Shown here piece after piece: positions 16,033 to 24,419 of a stretch of 64,000 nucleotides of DNA. Under the pieces are notes generated by a model. It did not search any database and was not told where the DNA came from. It saw only the letters and a program-made list of their open reading frames with translations. Each line of letters opens with the position of its first letter. The first letter of the stretch is position 1. This DNA comes from Mycolicibacterium frederiksbergense (GTDB taxonomy: Bacteria; Actinomycetota; Actinomycetes; Mycobacteriales; Mycobacteriaceae): the NCBI RefSeq assembly GCF_029893345.1, contig NZ_JARXVE010000009.1, forward strand, positions 1 through 64,000, written 5' to 3'. Made by a program: the position numbers and the translations under genes.

Positions 16033-16490
16033 CGGTATTCCTGGTCACCCTGATCATCATCGGCGGCCTCACCAGCACCGGGGTGTACCTGCTGCTGGAA
16101 CGCAACCTGACTCGAATGCTGTTGGGACTGTTGCTGATCGGCAATGCCGTCAACCTGCTGATCCTGACCGCCGGTGGCGCGTCGGGCAATCCCCCGATCC
16201 GGGGCCGCACCAGCAACGGCGCCACCACCACCGCGGACCCGTTGGCGCAGGGCATGATCCTGACCGCGATCGTCATCAGCATGGGGATCGCGGCGTTCGT
16301 GCTGGCGCTGGCCTACCGGTCCTACCGGCTGACCACCGTCGAAGAGGTCAGCAATGACCCGGAGGACACCCGCGTCTCGCAGCAGTCCGGCGAGGAGATC
16401 GAGGACGTGGTCCCCGTACCCGATCTCACGCGGGATACCGACGCCCCCGACGAACTGGACGCGCTGCCCGGATTCGAGGGATCGAAATGA
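16029..16490 (+). CDS. mrpC: Na+/H+ antiporter subunit MrpC (NuoK-like)
   Basis: 153 residues, three membrane helices (about 2-20, 28-48, 77-100) homologous to NuoK/MrpC, with GNAVNLLIL in the second. The tail after residue 100 is long and acidic (ISQQ/E-D-rich), longer than most MrpC. It overlaps mrpA and mrpD by four bases each. Confidence 0.92.
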   Translation: MTVFLVTLIIIGGLTSTGVYLLLERNLTRMLLGLLLIGNAVNLLILTAGGASGNPPIRGRTSNGATTTADPLAQGMILTAIVISMGIAAFVLALAYRSYRLTTVEEVSNDPEDTRVSQQSGEEIEDVVPVPDLTRDTDAPDELDALPGFEGSK

Positions 16491-18085
16491 CCGCCCAAAC
16501 CTTGATCCCGCTGCCCCTGCTGATCCCGGCACTGGCCGCCGCGATCACCCTGATCGCCGGGCGACGGCCCCAATTGCAACGAATCATCACCCAGGCGGCG
16601 CTGACCGCGGTGGTGGCCGTGTGCGCGGCGCTGGTCTACCTGGCCGACCGGGACGGCACCCTGGTGCTGCACGTCGGCGGCTGGGGGCAGAGCATTCCCG
16701 GGATGGGGCCGTTGGGTATCACCCTGGTGGTCGACCGGCTCTCGGCGCTGATGCTGGTGGTGTCGTCCATCGTGTTGCTGGCGGTGGTGGTTTACGCCAT
16801 CGGGCAGGGCATCCGGGACGGCGACGAACGCCAGCCGGTGTCGATCTTCCTGCCCACCTATCTGGTGCTGTCGGCCGGTGTGTGCATGGCGTTCCTGGCC
16901 GGCGACCTGTTCAACCTGTTCGTCGGGTTCGAGGTGCTGCTGGCCGCCAGCTTCGTGCTGCTGACCATCGGCGCCAGTGAGGACCGCGTCCGCGCCGGCA
17001 TCTCCTACGTGATGGTGTCGATGGTGTCTTCGCTGATCTTCTTGATCGGCATCGCGCTGGTCTACGCCGCCACCGGAACCCTGAACCTGGCCGAGCTGGC
17101 AGTACGTCTGGACGGTGTGCCGCAGGGCACCCGCACCGCGCTGTTCGCGGTGCTGCTGGTGGCGTTCGGCATCAAGGCCGCGGTGTTCCCGCTGTCGGCG
17201 TGGCTGCCCGACTCGTATCCGACCGCACCGGCGCCGGTCACCGCGGTGTTCGCCGGATTGCTGACGAAAGTCGGTGTGTACGCGATCATCCGGGCACATT
17301 CACTGCTGTTCCCCGGTGGCGGGCTGGATTCGGTGCTGCTGGTCGCGGGGCTGCTGACCATGGTGATCGGCATCCTCGGCGCCATCGCGCAGAACGACAT
17401 CAAGCGGCTGTTGTCATTCACCCTGGTAAGCCATATCGGCTACATGGTGTTCGGCATCGCATTGGGCAACGCGCTCGGCATGTCCGGCGCGATCTACTAC
17501 GTGGCGCACCACATCGTGGTGCAGACGACGCTGTTCCTGGTGGTCGGCCTGATCGAACGCCAAGCCGGCGCATCCACGCTGAACCGTCTGGGCGGGCTGG
17601 CCGCCGCCAGCCCGGTGCTGGCCTTCGTGTTCGTCGTGCCGGCACTCAATCTCGGTGGCATTCCCCCGTTCTCCGGATTCATCGGGAAAGTGGCGCTACT
17701 GGAAGCGGGCGCCGAGAGCGGGTCCGCACTGGCCTGGGTTCTGGTTGCGGGTGCGGTGGTGACCAGCCTGCTGACGCTGTATGTGGTGGCCCGGGTATGG
17801 ACCAAGGCGTTCTGGCGGGCCCGGGCCGATGCGCCCGAAGGTCACCTGGCCGCGGCGGCCCCGGCGGTGCTGCTCGACGATATCGGGGACATCGAGTTCG
17901 CCGACCGGGACAGCGTGGGGCGGATGCCGGTCGGCATGCTGGCTCCGACCGGCGCGCTGATCGCGGTGGGATTGGCGTTGACTGTTGCCGCCGGCCCGAT
18001 CATCGGGTACAGCGACCGGGCCGCCGCCGAGGTTCTGGACCGCGGCCAGTACATCTCAGCGGTACTCGGGGGTGACGCACGATGA
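16487..18085 (+). CDS. mrpD: Na+/H+ antiporter subunit MrpD (NuoM/N-like)
   Basis: 532 residues with about 14 helices. FVGFEVLLAASFVLL holds the conserved membrane Glu; GIKAAVFPLSAWLPDSYPTA and LLTKVGVYAI hold the conserved lysines and broken helix of antiporter-type complex I subunits. Works with MrpA as the second putative proton path. Four-base overlaps with mrpC and mrpE. Confidence 0.93.
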   Translation: MTAQTLIPLPLLIPALAAAITLIAGRRPQLQRIITQAALTAVVAVCAALVYLADRDGTLVLHVGGWGQSIPGMGPLGITLVVDRLSALMLVVSSIVLLAVVVYAIGQGIRDGDERQPVSIFLPTYLVLSAGVCMAFLAGDLFNLFVGFEVLLAASFVLLTIGASEDRVRAGISYVMVSMVSSLIFLIGIALVYAATGTLNLAELAVRLDGVPQGTRTALFAVLLVAFGIKAAVFPLSAWLPDSYPTAPAPVTAVFAGLLTKVGVYAIIRAHSLLFPGGGLDSVLLVAGLLTMVIGILGAIAQNDIKRLLSFTLVSHIGYMVFGIALGNALGMSGAIYYVAHHIVVQTTLFLVVGLIERQAGASTLNRLGGLAAASPVLAFVFVVPALNLGGIPPFSGFIGKVALLEAGAESGSALAWVLVAGAVVTSLLTLYVVARVWTKAFWRARADAPEGHLAAAAPAVLLDDIGDIEFADRDSVGRMPVGMLAPTGALIAVGLALTVAAGPIIGYSDRAAAEVLDRGQYISAVLGGDAR

Positions 18086-18615
18086 GATGGATACTGCTAC
18101 GGGCCTGGATGTTGTGCTGGCTGACGCTGGTGTGGGTGTTGTTGTGGGGCAAGGTGTCTGCCGCCAACATATTGGCCGGGCTGGCTGTCGCCTTGGTGAT
18201 CACGGTGTTGCTGCCGCTGCCGCCCGTGCCGGTGGAGGGCCGGGTGCACCTGTTGTCGCTGCTGCGGTTGGTCATTCAGGTCGCCGTCTGGCTGGTGATG
18301 TCGTCATTCCAAATGGCTTGGCTGGCGGTCAAACCCGGGCCACCACCGCTCAATGCGGTGCTGCGCGCACACCTGGCGGTCAAATCGGATCTGGTGCTCG
18401 CACTCGGGGTCAACATCGTCAACCTCACGCCGGGCACCATCGTGCTGGAGATCGACCAGACCCGCCGGATGCTCTACGTCCACGTGGTCGATGTCGGCTC
18501 CGACCGTGCGGTGAGCCGATTCCACCGCCAAATCGAGACCCTGCAACGGCTTTTGGTGGCTGCGTTCGAACGCGAATCGGACTGGCGCCCAGCGGCGAAC
18601 AAGGAGACCGCATGA
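18082..18615 (+). CDS. mrpE: Na+/H+ antiporter subunit MrpE
   Basis: 177 residues. Two N-terminal helices, then the soluble MrpE domain with LVLALGVNIVNLTPGTIVLEI and LYVHVVDVGS, the hallmark region of the family. Overlaps mrpD by four bases; the next gene begins 31 bases later, the only real gap in the operon. Confidence 0.92.
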   Translation: MRWILLRAWMLCWLTLVWVLLWGKVSAANILAGLAVALVITVLLPLPPVPVEGRVHLLSLLRLVIQVAVWLVMSSFQMAWLAVKPGPPPLNAVLRAHLAVKSDLVLALGVNIVNLTPGTIVLEIDQTRRMLYVHVVDVGSDRAVSRFHRQIETLQRLLVAAFERESDWRPAANKETA

Positions 18616-18646
18616 ACATCGAGCGAGAAGCGAAGGCGGATCGCGC

Positions 18647-18934
18647 ATGAGCACCGTGTGGACCATTGCCGCGGTCATGCTGACCGCCGCCGCGGCCATC
18701 ACAATGTTCCGGCTGTTGGCCGGGCCGAGCACGCTGGACCGCCTGGTGGCGCTGGACACCCTGGTGGCGGTCACGCTGTGTGCGATCGGGACGTGGGCGG
18801 CCTACAGCCTGGACACCACCGTGACCTACAGCTTGACGGCGTTGGCGTTGATCAGCTTCGTCGGCTCGGTCAGCGTGGCCCGGTTCCGCGTGCCCGACAC
18901 CGATAAGTCGCGACGGCGCCGGGGGGCCCGGTGA
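18647..18934 (+). CDS. mrpF: Na+/H+ antiporter subunit MrpF
   Basis: 95 residues, three helices. LLAGPSTLDRLVALDTLVA is the characteristic MrpF loop and helix with its conserved Asp. GAAGGCGGA provides the ribosome-binding site. Overlaps mrpG by four bases. Confidence 0.92.
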   Translation: MSTVWTIAAVMLTAAAAITMFRLLAGPSTLDRLVALDTLVAVTLCAIGTWAAYSLDTTVTYSLTALALISFVGSVSVARFRVPDTDKSRRRRGAR

Positions 18935-19284
18935 GCATTCTCGACATCGTCACCGCGGTCCTGATTCTGGCCGGATCGACGCTCGCGTTGACCGCGGCGA
19001 TCGGGGTGGTGCGGTTTCCCGACACCCTGTCCCGGATGCACTCGGCGACCAAGCCGCAGGTGCTGGGTCTGCTGCTGGTGTTGGCCGGCGCGGCGATCCG
19101 ACTGCGCGGCCACGCCGATATCGGCATGGTCATTCTCACCGGGTTGTTCACGCTCATCACCGCGCCGGTGATCGCCAACCGCGTCGGCCAGCTGGCCTAC
19201 CGCGAACAGAACATCCGCGACGATCTGCTGACCCGCGACGAGATGGCCGACTTCGGGGACGCTGACAGCGACGGCGAGAAGTAA
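18931..19284 (+). CDS. mrpG: Na+/H+ antiporter subunit MrpG
   Basis: 117 residues, three helices. GVVRFPDTLSRMHSATKPQ is the MrpG signature. GTG start, coupled to mrpF. It is the last gene of the operon; its stop codon directly abuts the stop of the convergent small gene at 19285, leaving no terminator between them. Confidence 0.92.
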   Translation: MSILDIVTAVLILAGSTLALTAAIGVVRFPDTLSRMHSATKPQVLGLLLVLAGAAIRLRGHADIGMVILTGLFTLITAPVIANRVGQLAYREQNIRDDLLTRDEMADFGDADSDGEK

Positions 19285-19512
19285 CTACTTGTGCGGAGCC
19301 TTCACGGTGGGTGAGGCGAACGGCGTCTCCGGGGCCGACGGCGGCGTGGTCATAGTCATTGTGCTGCTCATCTTCACCGCCACCGTGTCGGCGTTTCCCG
19401 TGCCTTCAGCGCCATCGATGATGGTCACCGCGCCCAAGCCGGCCATGGCTCCGACACCGACGATCGCCGCCCACAACTTGACCCGCTGACGTCGCTTGTC
19501 CGGCTGGTACAT
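19285..19512 (-). CDS. small exported or membrane-anchored protein, unknown
   Basis: 75 residues. Basic N-terminus (KRRQRVK), one hydrophobic segment (about 14-33, WAAIVGVGAMAGLGAVTII), then a Ser/Thr/Pro-rich tail that would lie outside the membrane. GAGGAGA nine bases upstream supports the start. Its coding end meets mrpG tail to tail with zero spacing. Family not recognised. Confidence 0.6.
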   Translation of the reverse strand: MYQPDKRRQRVKLWAAIVGVGAMAGLGAVTIIDGAEGTGNADTVAVKMSSTMTMTTPPSAPETPFASPTVKAPHK

Positions 19513-19567
19513 ACGTGTCTCCTCAACAGTCCTTCGGCCTGGTTGCCGAATAGATGTGCCACATGAT

Positions 19568-19602
19568 GGCAGGCCGTTGATGAGAGAACGCTGATGAAGA
19601 TC
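19568..19602 (+). promoter_or_regulatory. 35-bp motif upstream of benE-like gene, copy 1
   Basis: Matches 20891-20925 at 29 of 35 positions, with core GATGAGAGAACGCTGAT. Both copies lie 25-80 bases upstream of starts of neighbouring plus-strand genes, as expected of a shared activator or repressor site. Confidence 0.5.
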
Positions 19603-19615
19603 CCGCTCACATACT

Positions 19616-19646
19616 GTTATCGTTATCCATGAGGGATATAGATAAC
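19616..19646. promoter_or_regulatory. GTTATC/GATAAC palindromic site over the benE-like start
   Basis: GTTATC occurs twice in tandem (19616-19621, 19622-19627) and its complement GATAAC at 19641-19646, bracketing the ATG at 19629. A regulator bound here would block transcription or initiation. Confidence 0.4.
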
Positions 19647-20873
19647 GTTACGACAAGTTCCGCAGAACCGTTACCGAAGCGTCCCAGCTCGATCCTCCGC
19701 GACATCTCCGTGTCGGCACTCGTCGCCGGAGTCATATCGGCACTGGTGAACTACTCCGGCCCGTTCCTCATCGTGTTGGAGGCCACCCGGGCGGCGGGGC
19801 TGAATGAGGCCCAAACCGCGTCCTGGGTTTGGGCCGTATCAATCGGCAACGGGGTGTGCAGTATCGCGTTGAGTCTGTTCACCCGCATGCCGATCATCGT
19901 GGCCTGGTCGACACCCGGGGCGGCATTGCTGATCGCCTCGCTCGGCGGATTCAGCTTCACCGACGCGGTCGGCGCGTTCGTTGTCGCATCCGTCGCCGCA
20001 GCCGTATTCGGATACACCGGTTGGTTCGGATGGCTGCTCGACCGGGTGCCCGCACCGGTACTACAGGCACTGCTCGCCGGAATCCTGCTTCCCTTCGTCA
20101 TTTCCGCGGCCGGGGCCTTCCAAGCCGCCCCCTTGTTGGCCGGAACCGTGATTGCGACCTACTTCGTCGGGAAACGCTTCTTCGACCGGTACGCGGTGCT
20201 CGCGGCCCTGCTTGCTGGAGTCGCCGCGGTGGCGCTCACCGGGGCGTTCCACCCGATGGCCGTGGGACTGACCATCACCGGCCCGGTGTTCACGACTCCG
20301 ACGTTCAGCCTTGCGGCACTGGTCAGCATCGGACTTCCGCTGTTCATCGTCACCATGGCATCGCAGAACGCGCCGGGGCTGGCGCTGCTGCGGTCTGAAG
20401 GTTATGTCCCCCGTGACCGACTTCTGGTCGGATCGATTTCGACGGTCTCTGCGTTGCTCGCGCCGTTCGGTAACCACGGCATCAACATCGCGGCGATCAC
20501 TGCGGCGATCGCCGCCGGACCCGAATCGCACCGGGACAAGAATCGTCGCTATATCGCAGGGATTTCCGCCGGACTCAGCTATCTGCTGGTCGGGTTCTTC
20601 GGCGGGTTCCTGGTCTCGGGCTTTCAGTCCATCCCGTCCGAGACCATTACCGCACTTGCCGCGGTGGCACTGCTGGCCTCCACGGTCACAGCGCTCAAGG
20701 GCGCCATGTCCGGGAATTCACACACCGGTGTAGCCGCACTCACCACCCTGGCCGTCACCATGTCCGGTGTCGTCCTCATCGGTGTCGGCAGTGCTTTCTG
20801 GGGCCTACTCGCCGGCAGCGCGGTGTATCTGATCCTCCTGCCCCGCGGCTCCGAGAATGGCGGTCGCTCATGA
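19629..20873 (+). CDS. BenE-family benzoate/H+ symporter-like transporter
   Basis: 414 residues, about 12 helices. STPGAALLIASLG, LPLFIVTMASQNAPGLALLR and APFGNHGINIAAITAAI match the BenE family signatures, related to NCS2-type folds. It would import benzoate-like aromatics with protons. No ribosome-binding site precedes ATG 19629, and an inverted repeat overlaps the start, so a leaderless transcript is possible. No benzoate-degradation genes are nearby; the flavin monooxygenase at 11557 is the only aromatic-type enzyme close by. Confidence 0.87.
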   Translation: MRDIDNVTTSSAEPLPKRPSSILRDISVSALVAGVISALVNYSGPFLIVLEATRAAGLNEAQTASWVWAVSIGNGVCSIALSLFTRMPIIVAWSTPGAALLIASLGGFSFTDAVGAFVVASVAAAVFGYTGWFGWLLDRVPAPVLQALLAGILLPFVISAAGAFQAAPLLAGTVIATYFVGKRFFDRYAVLAALLAGVAAVALTGAFHPMAVGLTITGPVFTTPTFSLAALVSIGLPLFIVTMASQNAPGLALLRSEGYVPRDRLLVGSISTVSALLAPFGNHGINIAAITAAIAAGPESHRDKNRRYIAGISAGLSYLLVGFFGGFLVSGFQSIPSETITALAAVALLASTVTALKGAMSGNSHTGVAALTTLAVTMSGVVLIGVGSAFWGLLAGSAVYLILLPRGSENGGRS

Positions 20874-20890
20874 GCGGCAGGCCACAGCGC

Positions 20891-20925
20891 GGCAGGTCAT
20901 CGATGAGAGGACGCTGATCGAGATC
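20891..20925 (+). promoter_or_regulatory. 35-bp motif upstream of PAP2-kinase genes, copy 2
   Basis: Partner of the motif at 19568-19602 (29/35 identical; core GATGAGAGGACGCTGAT). A weaker relative GATGACGGGACGC lies at 23711-23723 just upstream of the response-regulator gene start. Together these suggest binding by that OmpR-type regulator (inference). Confidence 0.45.
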
Positions 20926-20969
20926 GGCGTTCACAGCGTCCCCTCAGCACGGCCGGTGAGAGTGGAGCA

Positions 20970-21638
20970 GTGAATGCGATGAGATGCCGACCCCGGCAAG
21001 TCCAGATAGCGATCGTGCTCCTCGTCGGATTCGTCGGGCTGGCGTTGACCGCCCACTCGGCTAGGGCCGGCACCGGGCTTGACCACCGGCTGCTCGACTG
21101 GATCGTCCCCCGTCGCAGCGGTTGGCTGACCGCTACCGCCAACGTCATCACCGACGTGGGCAGCCCCGCGGCAGTGGCACTGATCGCGCTCGGTGCCGCC
21201 GCGCTGATCTGGTGGAGGACGCGCACCGTCGTGCCGCCAATCGTGGTGGTGGCCACCGTCGGGATCGCCTCGGTGGCAAGCACGTTGACCAAGGTCGTGG
21301 TTGGGTCGCAGCGACCGCCACAGGCCGTGCGGTTGCTCGCCGAGACCGACCCTTCGTATCCCTCCGGGCACGTTACCGGAACGGCCGCGCTCCTGGGCAT
21401 CCTCGCGGTCGTCATCGGCGTGCGTACCGGGCGCACCACGCTGTTGCTCCTGCTGGCCGCGGTGGCGACGTCGGCCGTCGCCGCGACGCGGCTGTACCTG
21501 GGCGTGCACTGGCTCACCGATGTCCTCGGTGGAGCCCTGCTGGGCTCGGCGGCTGTGCTGCTCGGATCGGTTTTTCTGCTGCCGGTCACCACCCCCGAGA
21601 TCAGCACCGAGGCATCGGAGCTCAGACTGTCGACATGA
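20970..21638 (+). CDS. PAP2-superfamily membrane phosphatase
   Basis: 222 residues from GTG 20970 (ATG 20979 is equally likely; GGAG lies 11 bases before it). Contains the three PAP2 catalytic motifs: KVVVGSQRPP, PSGHVTG and TRLYLGVHWLTD, the last with Arg, nucleophilic-site His and Asp. Five to six helices. Members dephosphorylate lipid phosphates such as undecaprenyl or phosphatidate at the outer membrane face. The stop overlaps the histidine-kinase start (ATGA), linking the phosphatase to a signalling system. Confidence 0.88.
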   Translation: MNAMRCRPRQVQIAIVLLVGFVGLALTAHSARAGTGLDHRLLDWIVPRRSGWLTATANVITDVGSPAAVALIALGAAALIWWRTRTVVPPIVVVATVGIASVASTLTKVVVGSQRPPQAVRLLAETDPSYPSGHVTGTAALLGILAVVIGVRTGRTTLLLLLAAVATSAVAATRLYLGVHWLTDVLGGALLGSAAVLLGSVFLLPVTTPEISTEASELRLST

Positions 21639-23038
21639 CGTCGACTGCCGCCGGACGCCGTCAGCTGCGACGGCCACGGCAATGGGGGATCGCGACCCGC
21701 TCGGCCATCGTGGCCGCCACCGTGGTGCTGGTGGCGCTGATCGCCGCCGGTGCGGGGTTGACGGCGCTGCTGAGCCATTTCCTGATCACCGGAATCGATG
21801 AGGCCGCGGCGGCGCGACTGCACGACATCACCAATGTGCTCAAGACCGAGCCACCCGCCGAGTTCGACGGTGCCCTGCTGGACACCGATCAGCGGGTGAT
21901 CGCGATCCAGGTGCTCACCGATGACACCACCGTCGGCTACCGGTCGGCAGACGCCCCGGACACCCCCCTGGTCCCCGCCGCCAGCGTCGGCACCAAACCG
22001 ACCCTGGTGCTCGGCGGCTCGACATCCGACGATGACCTGCGGATCATCGGCCGGCGGATCGACACACCGCACGGGCGTTACACCGTCCTCGTCGCCGGCA
22101 GCAGCCAACTCGCCGAAGCCACCGTGCAGACGGTCGCGCTGCTGCTGTGCGGATCGGCGCCACTGATCGTCGCCGTCGCGGCCCTGGTCACCTATCTGCT
22201 GGTGAAGCGCTCGCTGCGCTCGGTCGACGCGATCCGCGTCCGGGTCGCCGAGATCAGCACATCGGACCTGGCCGAGCGGGTGCCACGACCCGACAGCCAC
22301 GACGAGATCGCCGCCCTTGCCGACACGATGAATGCGATGCTGGACCGCCTGGAGACCGGCCACAATGCCCAGCGCCAATTCGTCGGGGACGCCTCCCACG
22401 AGTTGCGCAGCCCGCTGACCACCATCATCTCCGCGCTCGATGTCGCCTCCGCGCATCCCGAACTGCTCGACCGGGATCTGCTCGACACGACGTTGATCCC
22501 CGAGGCTCAGCGGATGCAGGTACTGATCGACGATCTGCTGCTGCTGGCCCGCGCCGACGAACGCGGCCTGAAACTGCGGGTGGAGGATGTGGACCTCACC
22601 GCGGCGGCCGAGGCCGAGGCCGACCGGCTACGTCGCGGAACCAGCCTGACGATCCACACCGACATCGGGCGGGTCCGGTTGCCCGGTGACGCCCAGGCGC
22701 TGTCGCGGATGTTGCGCAACCTCACCGACAATGCTGCCTGCCACGCGGTTTCCCGCATCGACATCGCATTGCGCGAGCGGGACGGCACGGTGGTGCTGAC
22801 CATCGCCGACGACGGGCCGGGGATTCCGGTGGCCGACCGCCTGCGGGTGTTCGACCGCTTCGTCCGGCTGGACTCCGATCGCGCCCGCAGCAGCGGCGGT
22901 ACCGGACTGGGACTGGCCATCGTCTCTGAAATCGTTGCGGCACATGGCGGTACCGTTGTGATGACCGATCGGCCCGGTGGCGGAACCTTGGTCAGGGTTC
23001 AGTTGCCGGTTTGGCATTCTTCCGATTCGAGCCGATAG
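21635..23038 (+). CDS. sensor histidine kinase
   Basis: 467 residues from ATG 21635, with TM1 at 24-45 and TM2 at 165-190 enclosing an extracytoplasmic sensor of about 120 residues. A HAMP domain (190-243), the H-box with phosphorylatable His255 (DASHELRSPL), N366 in the N-box, and the G-boxes ADDGPGIP (391-398) and GGTGLGLAI (421-429) are all intact. Coupled by ATGA to the PAP2 gene. Its probable partner regulator is encoded on the opposite strand and the two 3' ends overlap by 40 bases, an unusual arrangement. Confidence 0.92.
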   Translation: MTSTAAGRRQLRRPRQWGIATRSAIVAATVVLVALIAAGAGLTALLSHFLITGIDEAAAARLHDITNVLKTEPPAEFDGALLDTDQRVIAIQVLTDDTTVGYRSADAPDTPLVPAASVGTKPTLVLGGSTSDDDLRIIGRRIDTPHGRYTVLVAGSSQLAEATVQTVALLLCGSAPLIVAVAALVTYLLVKRSLRSVDAIRVRVAEISTSDLAERVPRPDSHDEIAALADTMNAMLDRLETGHNAQRQFVGDASHELRSPLTTIISALDVASAHPELLDRDLLDTTLIPEAQRMQVLIDDLLLLARADERGLKLRVEDVDLTAAAEAEADRLRRGTSLTIHTDIGRVRLPGDAQALSRMLRNLTDNAACHAVSRIDIALRERDGTVVLTIADDGPGIPVADRLRVFDRFVRLDSDRARSSGGTGLGLAIVSEIVAAHGGTVVMTDRPGGGTLVRVQLPVWHSSDSSR

Positions 23039-23688
23039 CCGGCCCCTCGGACGGTATGGATGCTGTTGGTACCAAACGGTATATCGATCTTGCGGCGGAG
23101 GTACCGGACATACACCTCGACAACGTTGTGCGGTCCGGCATAGTGGGCATCCCAGACATTCTGCAGGATGTCGGTCTTGCTCACCACGGTGTCCTTGTTG
23201 CGCATCAGATACTGCAGCAATCCGAATTCTCTGGGCGTCAAGTCGATTGGGACGCCGTCGCGGGCGACGGTCTTGCGAGCAGGATCCAGCGACAGTGACC
23301 CCGCCGTCATCACGACCGGACGTTGCGGCGCACCCCGGCGCTGCAGCGCACGCATCCGGGCAGCCAGCACATTGAACTTGAACGGTTTGGTCAGGTAGTC
23401 GTCGGCACCGAGGTCGAACGCGTCGGTCTCATCGAACTCACCGTCCTTGGCGGTCAGCATCAACACCGGAGTCCACACCTGCTGCGCCCGGATCCGCCGC
23501 AGCACCTCGTATCCGCTCATGCCCGGCAGCATGATGTCGAGCAGGATCACGTCGAAGTTGTCCTCGACGGCCAGGTGTGCGCCCTCCACACCGTTGTCGG
23601 CCACCACCACCACGCAACCCTCGGCCCGCAGCCCCAGACTCAGCGTCTTGGTCAGCCGCGGTTCGTCATCGACGATCAGCACCCTCAT
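22999..23688 (-). CDS. OmpR/PhoB-family response regulator
   Basis: 229 residues. Receiver domain with acidic pair D8/D9, phospho-acceptor D51 (LLDIMLPG) and the conserved Lys in LTKPF; the C-terminal winged helix (from about 130) has LTPREFGLLQYLMRN and RGAGYRLE. Convergent with the kinase, sharing 40 bases of 3' sequence, so the two mRNAs are antisense to each other there. Probably the partner of that kinase by proximity. A partial copy of the shared upstream motif at 23711 may mean autoregulation. Confidence 0.92.
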   Translation of the reverse strand: MRVLIVDDEPRLTKTLSLGLRAEGCVVVVADNGVEGAHLAVEDNFDVILLDIMLPGMSGYEVLRRIRAQQVWTPVLMLTAKDGEFDETDAFDLGADDYLTKPFKFNVLAARMRALQRRGAPQRPVVMTAGSLSLDPARKTVARDGVPIDLTPREFGLLQYLMRNKDTVVSKTDILQNVWDAHYAGPHNVVEVYVRYLRRKIDIPFGTNSIHTVRGAGYRLESEECQTGN

Positions 23689-23736
23689 ACCGTGGCCAAT
23701 TGTGCTCGCCGATGACGGGACGCGCCACCACGCCGG

Positions 23737-24363
23737 CTACTCCGAAAGTTGGAATTCCACCATCGCCGTCACGGTGTCGACCGCTTCACTGAGCACGTCC
23801 AGACGAGCCGCCTCGCCGGGCGCGGCCAACAGCGAGTAGCGGTCAGCCTGCCCCATCGGCAACCGGGCCGCCAGCGCGTACAGCCGGTTCACCGGATCAA
23901 TCCCGGCAGCCTCCACGATCTCGCGGCTGTGGATCGGCGTGCCGCGGGCTTCCCCGATCCGGTCGAAGAGCGCCACCATCCGGTTTTCCACGTCGGCGAT
24001 GCGTGCGGCGTCGACCGGGCCGTCTTGTTCGTCGGGCCAGGGTTCGATCTCGGCGCGCGGATAGGGGTCGTCGTCGAGCCAGCGCAGCACCCGGATCCGC
24101 TCACCCATCACACACAGCAGCCGGTATTTGCCGACCCCGAACTCCTGACAGTCCACGATCCGGGCCAGCGCCCCGACGTCGCAGCGGCGGTCGCCGCCGC
24201 CCACCTCGCGGCCGGCCGAGATCAGCACCACCCCGAAAGCGGGCTCCGGCATGGCCATGCAGTCGCCCACCATCGCCACATAGCGCGGTTCGAAGATCCG
24301 CAGCGGCAATTCCTGGCCGGGCAGCATCGCCACTTCGAGCGGAAACATCGGTGAGACCGTCAT
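23737..24363 (-). CDS. LON-substrate-binding-domain protein (Rv0434-like)
   Basis: 208 residues from ATG 24363, which gives the usual MTVSPMFPLE... start; TTG 24399 would add 12 residues. The LON N-terminal fold is visible: MFPLEVAMLPGQELPLRIFEPRY, FGVVLI, GALARIVD and RIRVL. There is no ATPase or protease domain, so it is a stand-alone LON-N protein. It begins the block that follows M. tuberculosis Rv0434-Rv0420c order. Divergent from the Lrp-like regulator. Confidence 0.85.
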   Translation of the reverse strand: MTVSPMFPLEVAMLPGQELPLRIFEPRYVAMVGDCMAMPEPAFGVVLISAGREVGGGDRRCDVGALARIVDCQEFGVGKYRLLCVMGERIRVLRWLDDDPYPRAEIEPWPDEQDGPVDAARIADVENRMVALFDRIGEARGTPIHSREIVEAAGIDPVNRLYALAARLPMGQADRYSLLAAPGEAARLDVLSEAVDTVTAMVEFQLSE

Positions 24364-24406
24364 TCGGCCAGGATCGTCCCAGTCCCCGAACCGGGTCAAC
24401 TCTTAG

Positions 24407-24419
24407 TAACCTCTCTCCA
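24407..24419 (+). promoter_or_regulatory. leaderless-type promoter of Lrp-like gene
   Basis: TAACCT (24407-24412) fits the mycobacterial TANNNT -10 box and ends exactly six bases before ATG 24419, so the predicted transcript starts at the start codon. No ribosome-binding site is present. Confidence 0.5.
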
